Positions 51,560 to 63,915 of a DNA stretch of 64,000 bases are shown piece after piece; within the stretch, counting starts at the first letter, position 1, and every line of letters starts with the position of its first letter. The DNA is from Allodiplogaster sudhausi (lineage: Eukaryota; Nematoda; Chromadorea; Rhabditida; Diplogasteridae). The stretch covers positions 1,921,001-1,985,000 of the forward strand of contig CALZFC010000058.1 of NCBI GenBank assembly GCA_945643635.1, in the 5' to 3' direction. Position numbers and translations under genes: made by a program. The notes under the pieces are model-generated. The model made no database searches. It was not told the DNA's origin and saw only the letters and a list, made by a program, of their open reading frames with translations.

Positions 51560-52245
51560 CTGTGCAATGGGAAGACTTTTATCCTATTCGAATCATGAAT
51601 CGGATACTGAAGCCCCGTCTACTATAGAATGAAGGAGATCGGAAGAAGATGCCGCTGATCAGTGAAGCGAGCACCAAGGAGAGCGAGTATGAAGAAAGGT
51701 GGACGGTGAGAGAGTGCAAGATGAGAGAGAGAGAGGCAGAGAGGCAGAGATAGAGCAGAGCGGAAAGAGAACCCATGAGTAGTCAGCGATACATATGGAG
51801 ATATGAAAAAACTGGGGGGAAATGAGGAAACTCATAGATCGCTGGACAATGGCTTTTGAGAAATTGCATGAAAGATGCATGAGGACATCAACGGGGACGT
51901 CGCACTCTCCACGGGAAGATGTCCAGACAAAGGGAGAAGGTGTCTCTAATCTCTCTGGGCACTCTCGATATCTCTCACTCTTTTTCTCTCGCTTACGCCC
52001 CCACGACTCTATGGAGCATAATTTGAGATGCACAAGAATGAATCTATGGACATCCTCGAAGCTGTCTGCAGACTGTTTTGGCTAGTCGCCAGAAATTAGT
52101 TATCGTGAAGAGAGCCACTCGCATAAACAAGAAGAGGAAACAACGATGTTCAACGATTTAGATAAGACTGAGATCAAATCGTTGCTGGATATTCTCTGTC
52201 TCTCTCTCCTCTCTCTCTCTCTCGGTCTCTCTCTCTTTGTCTCTG

Positions 52246-52279
<34 letters not shown>

Positions 52280-53126
52280 GTCTCTGTCTCTCTCTCGCAC
52301 GCACGCCCTCTTTCTCTCTCATTCCCTCGCACTCTCATAGCCAACATACAAATGGACATACACATGTACATAGAAATGTGACTTGCCATCTTGGACTCTA
52401 AATACCAGTAAGTGGGACATTTGCAAGGCGCCATTCTTCGTAAGAGAGCAGGATATCTCTGGGGATGCCTGGGGGGATGGACTTGTGCTGGGGAGGAGCG
52501 AAGGTCCTCTCCGACTCGTTTCGCACGTTCTTTCGTTTTCTCTCTTTCTGTTTCATACTTTCATTCCTCTCTTTTCCTCTCTGCTTCTCTCTCACTCTCT
52601 TCTCTCTCTCTGATGTATTATCTTCCACATTCGAATTCAGCTGTGATTCCCAGGTTTTTGCCTATTAATTTCTTCCTCTCTGCATTGACGACTTACAACT
52701 ATTTCAGTCTGAAGTTCCACCCAGTTCATCGAATGCCGCTGAATCAGTAATGACAATGAAATACGCGAGCACCAGATGTCTTGCTTGCACCCTTTCTCTC
52801 CTCCCTCCTTACGTTTCCCATTCTCTCTCCATCCTCTCTCTTCTCTATCTCTCTCTCTCGTTCTCTGCTCTTCAAATATCGAATGATATTAAGCTTTGTT
52901 TTTGCAGTCTGGAAGAAAAGAAAGGGAGAACAGTGAAGTGCCATGTGCGGAGAGCCTTGCATGGACGGGCCACGATGATGGGCGGTGGAATGGAAAGGCG
53001 TTCTTCTCCCGTCTAAACAGGCGTTTGTTTATGTGAGAGCGGACGACGAGAAGAAGGCAGCAAATCTATTCCCCGACAAGGACGCGCACCCACAAATCGC
53101 TGCGCCAGACTCTGCCGGTGACAATG

Positions 53127-53170
<44 letters not shown>

Positions 53171-55470
53171 GAGGGAGGGAGGGAAAGGAAGGGGAACCAG
53201 AGAATAGAGAAATTGAGAGAGAAATATCTAGAGAGAGAGAGGCACATAGAGAGAATGAGAGAGGCGAGGTAACGCGCAATATAACGGTGAGCCTTGCCAT
53301 ATTAGTGAACATAGCCAATTCCTTGTTGTGCGTTCTGAACTGCATTCAATGTACTCCTGGCAAAAAAACCGTGGTTATGGCAGATGAAATCTGACAGACG
53401 AGCTTGCCTACTGGCGATCACGTCTTCATCTATCATATACATATAAGTTAAAAAGCAGCACATGGTGTGGCAACATTTAGTGAAGGACGAAATATAGAGC
53501 TGGGAAGATCAATAGCTGACTTATATTGTAAGCACGTGAGAGTAAGGCGGGCTGCTCTTGTGGGAGAAGCATTTCCTTATCTTTTTACCGCTTATCGGAC
53601 AAAAAGGAGGGCTGACGCAGTTCCCGAAGAAGTAGGGGAAATCACTTGAACGACAATATTTTAAGTTGCCACTTGCAAGAGAAGTTCTCGGCTGGCTTAT
53701 GTAGGGATGTGACAAGATCTTTCAAGATCGAGAGGCTTTTACGACAGCTCCGATAAGCACTACCAGTGATTTATTCATTTATATTAATGTGTTCTAGTTG
53801 CACGGCAATAAAATCACGTGAACTCAACGCATACTTTCCATTCAAATTAGCAGGACTAACAGGGTTGTACACTTCAAAAGAACATTGTACACAATGGGGA
53901 AACCCTCGAATATGCTGAGAACCAAATTATAAGTAGCTGTCATGAGTAAAAGGGCCGAGATGTCCATTGTCGGAGGAGCACGGAAGATCTTTCTTTTAGA
54001 GTGGAATACAAACACATCAATTCATGAGACACAAAAATACAATTATTCCTTCACCACGTATAATGCAAATAATGGCAAATTTTGAACCAATTTTTAAGAT
54101 AATCGGAGAACGCGGAAATAAACTGAAGCTGGAGCAGGCATGAATAGATGCTAGCCTTATACAAATCTTCTGAAGAAGACGAGAAGATGTGCAATGTTCG
54201 GGGCGATGAAGAGAATCTGCAAAAGGCCCACTTAATCATTTAATCATTCGCACTCTTGTTAAACACTGGTCTTTGTACTCATCCCAAACAGAGGTAATCC
54301 AATTTAGTTTTTGAGATCCTTTTTGAAGGGTTCTGAGTTTCCGAATATTTGAAAGCTTTGTTTCTTTAAATTTCCTTTTTCCTTTTTTTTGGCTACGGAC
54401 TCGTCATCTTCTTCTTTGGCTTTCGCTCTCTCCGCCATGGCAGGAGACCTGCCGGGTAATTCAATGCCAATAAACAGCTTCAGTGCGCAAATGCACTCCG
54501 CAGTTCACGTGTAAAGTGAGGAAAGAACAATATGCTAGAGAAAGAGAGGGAACAGAGAGGAGAGAGAGAACATAGAGAGGAGAGAAAAGAGAGGAGAGAG
54601 AGAACATAGAGAGGAGAAAAGAGACGAGAGAGAGAACATAGAGAGGAGAGAAAAGAGAGGAGAGAGAACATAGAGAGGAGAGAAAAGAGAGGAGAGAGAG
54701 CGAGAAGGGAGAGGAGAGAAAGAGAGATATGGATGAGAGGTGAGAAGCTATTATCTTGCATCCATTTGTGACACCTTTGTACCGTCTCCTCCCTCTTCTC
54801 CCGTCAGCTGCTGCCTCGAGTGTACGGATTCGGCACAAAGACACCCCGGGAGGATCCTCTTGCCCCGGCTGCTTGGAACAACACAAATCATCCCCTTTGC
54901 TACAATTCGGAGCCATCCTCATTAGAGCGGCGCTTCCGCTTGAATTTCCCTTCATTGGTCGGCTAAACTATTATGTATAAGGAACAAACCCAGCTGTCCT
55001 TTTCAAATCTTCGTGAATTTACCCTTTAGTCGCAAAGGCTTGCAAGTGAAAATAGCCAAGACTTCAGCGAAAACAAGACAGTGAATACAAGAAGACAAGG
55101 AGTCTTCTCTCTCAGTTATTCCGCTTCAACTCATTCGAATTTCATGCATACGAAGACCGTAATATATTGCTAACCGAATTGTTGAACTTCCACTGTAAAG
55201 AAGTCCAGCCTTGAACCTACCAACCATAAACATGGCAAAGTAAATTTTCCCCACCGTATTTTAAAAGGGACAGGCTTGCCAGGTGCCTTATTGCAGAAAA
55301 AGGTAGAGAATAATGAGGAAAGCGTACGAAGTGAGGAGTGGTTCCCGTGATTGGAAGTGCATTGATGAGGTAGATCCTTGTGCTGCCATGCCGAATTCTC
55401 TCCAGCACCCACGAACAGCTTTCGCTCTCTCTCACATGACCCTGCAAGGAATCATGGCTAATGCAGTGTA
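51560..55470 (-). CDS. Possible multi-pass chemoreceptor gene, set B
   Basis: Fragments only. Minus-strand frames with the same style as the neighbouring set: SREPLLTSYAFLIILYLFL (about 55345-55290), a charged possible first exon MAERAKAKEEDDESVAKKK (from 54437), ILFIAPNIAHLLVFFRRF (54210-54157, bounded by TTTTGCAG and GTATAAGG), MDISALLLMTATYNLVLSI (about 53970-53915), SLSILKDLVTSLHKPAEN (about 53730-53675), HLVLAYFIVITDS (about 52785-52745) and SLSLVLASLISGIFF (about 51690-51645). Spacing fits a multi-exon membrane receptor. Order and completeness cannot be established and some pieces may be chance frames. Confidence 0.22.
52195..52330. repeat. (CT)n composite tract
   Basis: CT repeats with TCGGTCTC, TTTGTCTC and GCACGCACGC interruptions. 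Confidence 0.9.
53130..53260. repeat. GA-rich tract
   Basis: (GA)n at 53130-53160 followed by GGGA-rich and AGAGAA-rich sequence. Confidence 0.85.
54539..54732. repeat. 34-bp minisatellite derived from GA repeats
   Basis: A unit that contains ACATAGAGAGGAGAG followed by AAAGAGAG recurs at about 34-bp spacing (one unit is 24-26 bp) about four to five times between 54565 and 54700. This is a higher-order repeat grown out of simple GA DNA. Confidence 0.8.
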
Positions 55471-56079
55471 TTTCTTTCCTCACTTACAAACATTTGAATG
55501 CTCATTTGCTCTTCTCGGCTGTTTAATTTTCCACGATCATTAATAGTCGCCTTGCATTTCAATCACAAAGGCATTGCATGCAGATTTACTTATTGAATTG
55601 GGAGCGCTATAATTTTTAACTATGCAAATATAATGCCTGAAAAATCATCTGCAAGCGAAAATGATCTTTCAAATAATAATAAAAAAATGCATAAAATATT
55701 AATTGATCTTGGAAAATTTCACCTGACACAGATTTGAGAAGTCATGTGTTCGTGGAAAGAATAAAAAGTAAAACAAAATATATTTTGAACAAAATCATTA
55801 TTCTTCGACAATATAGGAATTGAGCCGTCTTAATTGTAAGCTAGATTTATTATATTAAACCCTATCAGTTGTTTTGCTGTTTAAGAATATCAATGTATTG
55901 AAATAATTTTATCGAGCACTGATCTTTGATCCCCACAGAATTTTCTGACAGGAAAACTTTAGAAATTTTAATGACCGATCTTCCGTATTCAGGGGTGGAA
56001 CTCTTTTCCCTGCATATCTAGCGAAGGACGCATAAAATATTAAGAATGCCTCGTGGCGTGACAGTCCTGCTCTTCATGC

Positions 56080-58476
56080 TTGGATGCAACTCAAATGGCC
56101 ACAACTGACATTGCTTTGGCTGAGTTCCTTGTTATAGAGCAGAAGGTCCGCTGTCTCTTGCAGCTGGAAGGACAAGTTTATCTTGTGTATTAATGGAACT
56201 ACATATTTCTGGAGTACACATGAACAGAACTCTTGCAACACGTGAAATTCTGACAGTCTTCTGCATATTTGAAGGAGGCATGAGAGTTAGCAGGAGAAGG
56301 CCTGTGGTGACAATTGTAGCAAGGGTGACAACTGAAAGAAAAAGAAATAATAGTCACGAGTAAAGTTAATGTGTACATTTTTATGTATGTATGTATGTTT
56401 ATATGTAGTACATATATATTCATATGTATTTCATATATGTATGTATGTCTGTGCAAGTGGATACAAACCTATGGTTGATAGAACGCTCATATCAACACGG
56501 AACGAGCTGAAGAGAAAGATGCCGTTGACGTTGGCAGAGAGAGCAGAGAGAGTGGAGAGAGTGGCGAAGGTTGCAGTCTCGGAAGAGAGCAGAGACAGCA
56601 GAGACTGCAGCCGGCGCTGTCTCTCCAAGACTTGGTTGATGCACAGCCACTCCTGCATAAACAGTGCACTCAACCAACCCATCTCTTACTCATCCTTCCC
56701 GTTACTCTGCAAAACCAGCTTACTCTTCTCTCTCTCACATTCTTTATCTCTCTCTCTCTCTTTCTCTCTCTTTCTTTCTCTCTGTCTGTCTGTCTCTCTC
56801 TCTGCATAAACAGTACGAGGAACGGCAAACGTATCTATGTATTTATGTACATACATACATATGTATGCGTCATTATCTCTCACTCGAGTTATTTGAATGA
56901 TTCTGAAGGTCTCAAAGTCCATAACACATGGACCAAGTGCACTCTATCAAAATGAGATCTGCAAACTTTGAAAGTGTCCGAGTGATTGGCAGCATCTTTG
57001 ATGTCCTTGTTGAGTTGTTTGATCTCTGAAGCGAGAGCCCGATGGAGAAGCCAGAAGAGCGAGAGAGCAAGGAAAGAAGAGAGAGCCAGCCACGCAGAGA
57101 GAAGCGGCTCGATTCCCCATTCGTTCGCCACGCTCACTGTCCATGTAGATCTAAATTGAGATGTTTCATAAATGTGAGAGCAAAGAGCGTGAAATGCTTA
57201 AAAATGAATAATTCATTAGTATCCATGAAGAGAAGTGAGAAGAAGCTCACGAAGCATTCCCGTTCATTGAGTTTGTCCCCTGAATGGCATTCTTCGTGCT
57301 CGAGGCAAGAGAAGAAAAGATGAAGAAGCCGCCAAAGATGAACATCTACAAATTTGATTTATATCGATAATTTCTGATAACGAAAAAAGGGAATAATGCT
57401 AAACAAACAAGATGAATATTAATTTTTATCATAATTCTAACCTTGACGCAAAGCGTTGTCGACATCCTTTCCCGACAGTAAGCGATTGTCTAAAGAACCA
57501 ATCTTCGTTCTTCATTTTATAAACAGTCAGTATGAAAGGGATGAAAAATGACAGGACATCAAAAGAAGATCGAGCAGAAGAAGACGGGGTCGACGACTCA
57601 GAGAGAAGTTGGAAGAAGCGGCCAACGAAAGCAGAAGAAGTCCAGACGGCTAGGCAGACGGCGGAGGCCAGGCCGTGCAGGCAGAGGAAGGCATTCAGGG
57701 AAGACTCCCCCCACTCGTACGACAGAGTCCAAAACGGCATTCATCAGTTTGGTATTTCATCTCTTACTATCGATGAGAATTCTTATGAAAAAAAACTCAT
57801 ATTATTCTTCAATCTTTATATTTTTCCAGTGGCTCAATAACGAGGTCAAGCGAGTCTTTTGTGTTTTAATCTCTCGTTTGTCGCGCGTCCAGAAATACCA
57901 GCTGATATGATCTGTATATCAGTCGCCTTTTTCCATCTGTCTTTCTGTGTAAATGTGATTGTGAAAACATGGACGATAACAACAAACTGTTACAAAGGTT
58001 ACACCGCTACTTCCCTTTTTGCTAGTTACATATACTCAAAACAGGCGCATAGCAATGAATAGTTAAAATGAAGCTATTAAAGAATAGAAAGGAACCTCAG
58101 TTGTGGTTGACATGAGAACGATGAATCGAAAGAGAAAGAGTGCGATCAGAACAATGGCGATTCCAGTGTGGCAGATCGCGCGGCTTTTCGGCAGCCGTTT
58201 GGATTCCTACTTATCACTTCTTTCTTTTCACTTCCTACCAGCAAATGATCAGCTTGTAAGCTAATCGTCTCTTTTCTCATTAATCGAAATGTTTGTACAA
58301 AAGCGAAGAATCCGTTTCCTCTCGCTACCTGCTGAGAGAAGAGAGAATGAGTGAGATCGAATCCAGAGAAAGAGAGGAGAGAAGAAAGAGGGCCGAGAAG
58401 AACGCGGCGAGCCTGTCGATCATCGCCCGCTTCAGGAGAAGAAGAAGCAGCCTCTGATTTATCCATTGATGAAGAT
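56080..58476 (-). CDS. Candidate seven-helix chemoreceptor (gustatory-receptor-like), set A
   Basis: This is the best-ordered of the receptor-like sets. Exon 1 is MDKSEAASSSPEAGDDRQAR to HSLFSQQ (58476-58337; donor GTAGCG). Exon 2 has SKRLPKSRAICHTGIAIVLI and the helix IVLIALFLFRFIVLM (58206-58098). Then come LNAFLCLHGLASAVCLAVW and SFDVLSFFIPFILTVYKMKN (about 57695-57510), MFIFGGFFIFSSLASSTKN (57346-57290; acceptor TTTGTAG, donor GTGAGC), WGIEPLLSAWLALSSFLALS with SEIKQLNKDIKDAANHSD (about 57115-56970), INQVLERQRRLQSLLSLLSS with ATFATLSTLSALSANVNGIF (about 56640-56515) and VVTLATIVTTGLLLLTLMPP (about 56335-56275). Seven hydrophobic segments with a long amphipathic loop between helices 4 and 5 resemble the 7tm_7 gustatory-receptor architecture of invertebrates. 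No diagnostic C-terminal motif is seen, so this is a topology-based guess. No ligand can be proposed. Confidence 0.4.
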
Positions 58477-59992
58477 GCTACAATCGATAGAGAGAAAGAG
58501 AGTGGAGGGGATGGGAGAAAACACTCAGCACACAACAATCAAACGTTTACGTTCCACTCATTTCATGTTCCCCGCAAAAAATCAAGCTCCTGGTCAACTG
58601 TAACTAATATGACGCACATTCAGAACTCTTTTTTAAACTCTCAAGTTAGTATTGGATGGGTAACTTTTTTCTCTATATTTCGTGCTCTGTTATATTTCCG
58701 AATCAACTAAGAAATAAGAGCGCCAGTGAACAAGACAATCAGTGCATAAAATGAAGAGAAATCATAAAAGAGTAGAATCTTTGAGTAAAGCAAGTGAAAC
58801 ATGGAATGAAAAAATTGAACGCTGCTCTGATTTCTGAGTAGCCCAATCTCCAGCTAGGTCAATAATAATTGGGATAAAAAGAACAGGAGAGAGAAAGAAA
58901 GGGGATATGGAGAGAGGACAGAATGATTGACGAGAGAGGAAGTGTTTCTGGCTCTGTTATCTTGGGCGGGCACAATGATCAGGTACGAGCAGGTAAACCG
59001 TATATAAAGAGACGAGGTGAGTCATGGATCATACGCTCTCTGCATGAGTAGGAGAACAGAGGACACTGTCAGGGACAAGGTTTTTGCAACCGAAGGCCTT
59101 TGCTCATCTTGGGGTTAGATATTGCTTTGTTAACCGATTGTAAACATGCTTATAGAGAATTACCGTTGTAAACAAAGAAAGTCTATGAGCGCCTAAATAG
59201 CAAAGCAAAATTATTTTTTTTTAAAATCTAATTAAATCAATAACTAACACGCTAAACTCAATCACATTGATAGTAATTCGATAAGTACAAAGGCACAACT
59301 TGGGTGAAAGAGAAAAAAGAAATAGCGAGAGATTAAGAAAGAGCGAGAAATAAAAATGGGGGACGGAGCGATCGAAAAGTGGAGAGAAAGAAGAAGAGGT
59401 TAAGAGGACAAGAGAGGGTCACACATATTAACTGCTCAAAGAGAAATCTCATTTTTGCTCAAATGTAGTTTAAATAGCAGAACATTTACCTGGATGTGGG
59501 AACCGAAAGTAGAGATCAGGAGATGAATAAATAGACAAAGCGTGACAAATGGAGAGATACATACAGGAGGAAAAGGACACTTATACGTCGACTGATGGTG
59601 AGTCGCACTTTCAACATCCAATGACACGAATCTCGTTGGAGGGGAACTTCACGGGTTTCCAAGAGAACCACAATGCAGAGAGTTAGAGAGAGTGAGAGAG
59701 ACAGAGATAGACATAGAGCGAGAGAGAGAGAGAGAGAGAGACCGATACAGAGAGAGAGGAAGGGAGAGGGAGCAATGGATAACATTCAGAGGTTATGGAG
59801 ACAGGGAGAGTCGGTGAAGTCCAACTGATAGAAAGAAGAGAGAGAGAGGTTGGAGTGGAGAATCAGTCAATGAATGAACAAACAGTGCTTCGTGCAATTG
59901 GTGAGGCGATGTCAGGGCGCTCCATTCCAAGTCCCCCCCCCCACTCACGAATATCCCCCCTGGCAATTCAACCCCTAGCTACCCATCTGCTT
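58477..59992. other. Intergenic region upstream of the receptor-like gene
   Basis: No exon is recognised. It contains a GA repeat block (59685-59770) and a C run of about 9 bases near 59934. Confidence 0.45.
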
Positions 59993-60780
59993 ACCAGGGA
60001 ATGGTCAGAAACCCTACACTCGAAAAAAAACAATTTATAGCTCAAATGAAAGCCCTTGAAATTTGGTGTGACGGAGTATAAAAATTAGCTGCTGCCATGC
60101 ATAACCCAAATTTTTATGGCATTTTCAAAATTGGATTTTTTTTAAACAAATTTTCACCATCAGAGAGTGGCCTACATATAATACGCGCAAGAAGATCAAA
60201 AATGTGGTCTTACGGCGCAGTGGATAAGGCGTCTGACTGAAAGTTTTTTGGCGTGAGTTCGATTTCTCTTCGACTCATCGTTTTTGCTATTTTTTTAAAA
60301 ATGTTATCTTTTCTTTTATTCTATCTTTATTTAACAAAATGGAAAACAATCTACAAAACAGCATCATGTGCTCCGATGTGCTTGAACCATTTCTGTGACA
60401 CCATTGTTCACATGTGCTAATAATGATGCTGTTTGGTAGATTGTATTCCATTTTGTTTAATAAAGATAGAATAAAGAAAAGATAACATTTAAAAAAATAG
60501 CAAAAACGATGAGTCGAAGAGAAATCGAACTCATGACAAAAATTTTCAAGTCAGACGGCGCCGTAAGACAACATTTTGACCTTTTTGCACGATTTATATG
60601 TAGACCACTCTCTGATGGTGAAAATTTTTTAAAAAAATCCGATTTTGAAAATGTCATAAAAATTTGGGTTATGCATGGCAGCAGCGAATTTTTATACTCC
60701 GTCACACCAAATTTCAAGGGCTTTCATTTGAGCTATAAATTGTATTTTTTCGAGTGTAGGGTTTCTGACCATTCCCTGGT
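59993..60780. mobile_element. 0.79-kb palindromic element with tRNA-like sequence in each arm
   Basis: The left arm (59993-60367) and right arm (60424-60780) are near-perfect reverse complements around a loop of about 55 bp. The termini are ACCAGGGAATGGTCAGAAAC and its complement. The flanking trinucleotides read TTA on both sides if the terminus is taken as CCAGGG. Each arm has an A/T-rich body (GCTATAAATTG, CAAATTTCAAGGGCTTTC) and an internal tRNA-Arg-like segment. There is no protein coding capacity. It fits a non-autonomous DNA element (MITE-like) or an inverted pair of tRNA-derived elements. Arm mismatches are few, so the palindrome is young or maintained by gene conversion. Confidence 0.8.
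60206..60276 (+). other. tRNA-Arg-like segment (A and B box) in the left palindrome arm
   Basis: The segment GGCGCAGTGGATAAGGCGTC resembles the D arm/A box of arginine tRNAs, and GAGTTCGATTTCTC resembles a T arm/B box, at about tRNA spacing. The anticodon stem is not formed (TGACTGAAAGTTTTTTGG), so this is a degraded tRNA-derived sequence, not a working tRNA gene. The right-arm copy (60508-60571, minus) lacks 11 bases of the D-arm region. Confidence 0.65.
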
Positions 60781-61444
60781 TAGTTCACTAATTCCAAGTA
60801 CTTTTAAGGAAGTGAAAAGAAGGAAAGGATTGAGAGAGTGAAATGAAGAGGAGTGGAAGAGTCTCGAGAGCAGAGTGAAATAGAGGGGAGGCCCATCCAA
60901 GGGAGTAGCCACCCGAGAAGGGATCGGATAGCGAGAGGCAGCTGAGCGGGCACTCGATATGCACTCACGCACAACAAGCACAACACTCAACAACTTCTCA
61001 TCCATTTCAATCTCATTTTTACTTTTTTTTTCTAACTTGATGTGTTTATTCTGGCCGAGGTGCACACTGCAAATGCCGACATACTTTACTGTTTATCCTT
61101 GCCTACATGAAAGGTCAATTTGTACGGGGCGCACTCGTTAGTAGATGGCAATGAAGGTGAAGAAGGTTGGCAAAGAGGAAGAGGTGAGGAAGCGGCGAAG
61201 TTAGTTGCGAGCTAGTCCACGAACACTTGTCCTATTCGTCCTGAACAAGCACTCCTTTACCCGGAAGCAGTGAAACGATGACATTTAGAAGAGATAAGAA
61301 AAAGAAAGAAGCCGGACATGACGTTTGAAGTCGTCTTTTCCCGAGATCGCCACGAGATCCGAAGGCAGCCAATTGGAGAAGAGCCACGAAGAAGCCGAGT
61401 CGATCAAGGCTAAACGAATCATTTAGTTGAATGGCCAAGAGCAG
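60781..61444. other. Spacer downstream of the atlastin gene
   Basis: The region holds the atlastin 3' untranslated end. One minus-strand frame (61232-61438, containing SLDRLGFFVALLQLAAF) continues beside the last exon and could be read through an alternative splice, but it does not resemble atlastin tails. Confidence 0.4.
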
Positions 61445-62032
61445 CTACAGACCAGATGTCTCTCTCATTCGGCCGGAGAAGCGAGAGCAGAGCCAGATCA
61501 AGAGGGAAGCGACGCACGTGTACGTGGCATAGCAGAGAAGAGCTGCGAGGAAGAAGGAAGGAGTAGAAAGGAGAAGGGAAGAGGACGCACCAGCAAAGGA
61601 GTCGAGGAAGAGAAGGGCGAGCATGTAGTGAAGGAGTGAATTCAGCACGAACACTGAGAGAATCACCAGAGGAGAACGCAGACTCTTCCAGATGTTCTTC
61701 CTCGAATTCGCAAGTCGCAGATTTTCATGCACCTCCTGTCATGGGTTTATCGCCATTTTTATATATCATATCACTTCCGATCTTCAACGCATCTCTTTTT
61801 CAATAGATCATTGTTTCTCTCCAATTCCTCTACCATGATGTCCTCCTCGAGCTTGTCCTGGAAAGCCTTGCTGAACTCGAGCCCTCCCATTTTCTTGGTC
61901 GCCTGGAAGATGTGAATCGCCTTCTCGAGGAACTTCTGATGCTCTGATTCCAGTTCAGCCGGTGGAAGGTACGATCGATCTCCGCCGCAGAACTGTTACA
62001 GAGAAATGAGAGAGAAGGAGAGAGAGACAGAA

Positions 62033-62083
<51 letters not shown>

Positions 62084-63871
62084 GAGCAGAGAGGGGGAGA
62101 GAGTGACCATTGATACCTCCTCCATGTGTCGCTGGTAGACGGAGCGTGCGTTCGCAACAGCCGCCAAGTTGTTCACTTCGGCGGTCGCCTATATATGAAT
62201 GTTTTACGAACGAGATTAGTCCATTGGAACAGTGATCAGTTTTCATGAAATATGGAAGAAAAGTCTAACGAGGAGAATAGATTTTGGCTCAGGCAGATCC
62301 TTTCCTTGGAACATCTTCAGGTACACCTGAAGTTGGTCGTAAACGTATTTACAAAATATATCTTACAATACTAATAGATTTTGTAGAAATTCTTCGAAGA
62401 AAATGGCAGGAACCTTGAAGTACTCGACCAGCTCCAGGCATCTTACAGGAGCGCCGTTCACCTATAATTTAAAGCTGACCATTGCCATGGTTGTCACTAT
62501 ACGATATCGAAAGAGCGAATAATTGTTGCCTCCTTGGCCTCGAGATTTTTCCGCTCCAACAGCCTCGGGATGAGGACGGCGAGGTGCTTGCTGAACTTCG
62601 AATCCATTTCGAGCTCTGCAAAAAATTGGTAGAAATCGACCGATGAGGGATTGCGAAGATTTGGTATAGCCAAAAAAACCCCCCGACAGACCTGAAAGTT
62701 TACCGCCAAAGTTGGGGTCCTTGAGACCGGGATGAGGCATGAGGAAGCACTCGATCCTCTCGAAGCAAGAACGGATGTGCTTCCTCAGCTGCTGCAGCTC
62801 GGGGTGCTGCCGATCACTCTCCTTAACAATCGCAAGTCTTCTCCGCATGACAGGAGAATCTCAAACCTGAAGACGTTTGTCGATCAGGGTCTGGCCGCCA
62901 CTGAAGCCATAGGCTGCGTCGTACGGGTAGCTCCAGTCGCGCACGAGGAACAGCAGAGACTAGGAAGAGATCGGGTCACTAGGGAACGAGATCCTTGAAG
63001 AAAGAAGAACCTGGAAAGGCTTGGCGGTGCTGTTGCTGAGAGCGAGTCTGCCATACTCAGTGAAGAGCTGGAGATGCTGCAAGTCGTCTTCCTGGATGTT
63101 CTGCGAGATGTTGTAGATCTAGAAGAGCAAGCAGTTCAGGAAGGGAGAAGAGCCGACCGTGCTCATGCCTGGAGGGAGGAGACAATGGTGGAGAGGGCGA
63201 AGACGGTCGCGCAGTCTTTCACTGTGCTCTGCGTATCGAATGAGCCCTGAGTGTCCATGAGAAGAACTGCAATCTGTAATCAAGCCCACTCTTTGATGGT
63301 TAGGAACTTGATCGTGGCTGACCTCCTCGCCATTCTTGTCCTTGAGCAGAAAAGGTCGCTCCCAGATGAGAATGCCATTGGTGTCTCGCTCACTCCCGCC
63401 ACGCCAAGAGAATCCGGTCAGCGGGGAATCCGCAGCCAGCCAATCACTGCCCGCCAACTCAGGTCCTGCAAAGATTCAGAGGAATACTGTGGGACATACT
63501 TTTTTGGTTCGATCTATACACGACAAATATGTACTTGTTTAAGGAAATCGATAGAAACAAACTCTCGCGCCATGTGAGATAGCGAATGAAGAAGTTGAGC
63601 AAGAATGACTTTCCCTTGCGGTAGGCTCCCGCCACTGAGATCACCGCCACCTCAAAGAAAATCACTCAGTCGGCTGCCAGCTTCGGCAAACATGCATTTC
63701 GTATCCGACTAGAGCCATTTGACAAAGCGCAGTCTCAAGTCCATCCAGATTCTTCTCTTTTCGACCTTTTTGTCCGCCACTGCGGGATCGAGAAGAACGC
63801 GTTCTAGTTCGCGGTGTGACAGTTTGAACGTGTGCTCGTCCTCGTCTACCTGCAAATGCAAGAGAGAGAGG

Positions 63872-63915
<44 letters not shown>

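Noticed and set aside
60206..60276. Functional tRNA-Arg gene
   Set aside because: The anticodon stem and loop cannot be formed and the acceptor ends do not pair.
60509..60841. 110-codon open frame starting in the palindrome's right arm
   Set aside because: It lies within a non-coding inverted repeat and has no recognisable domain; the mirror frame in the other arm is broken.
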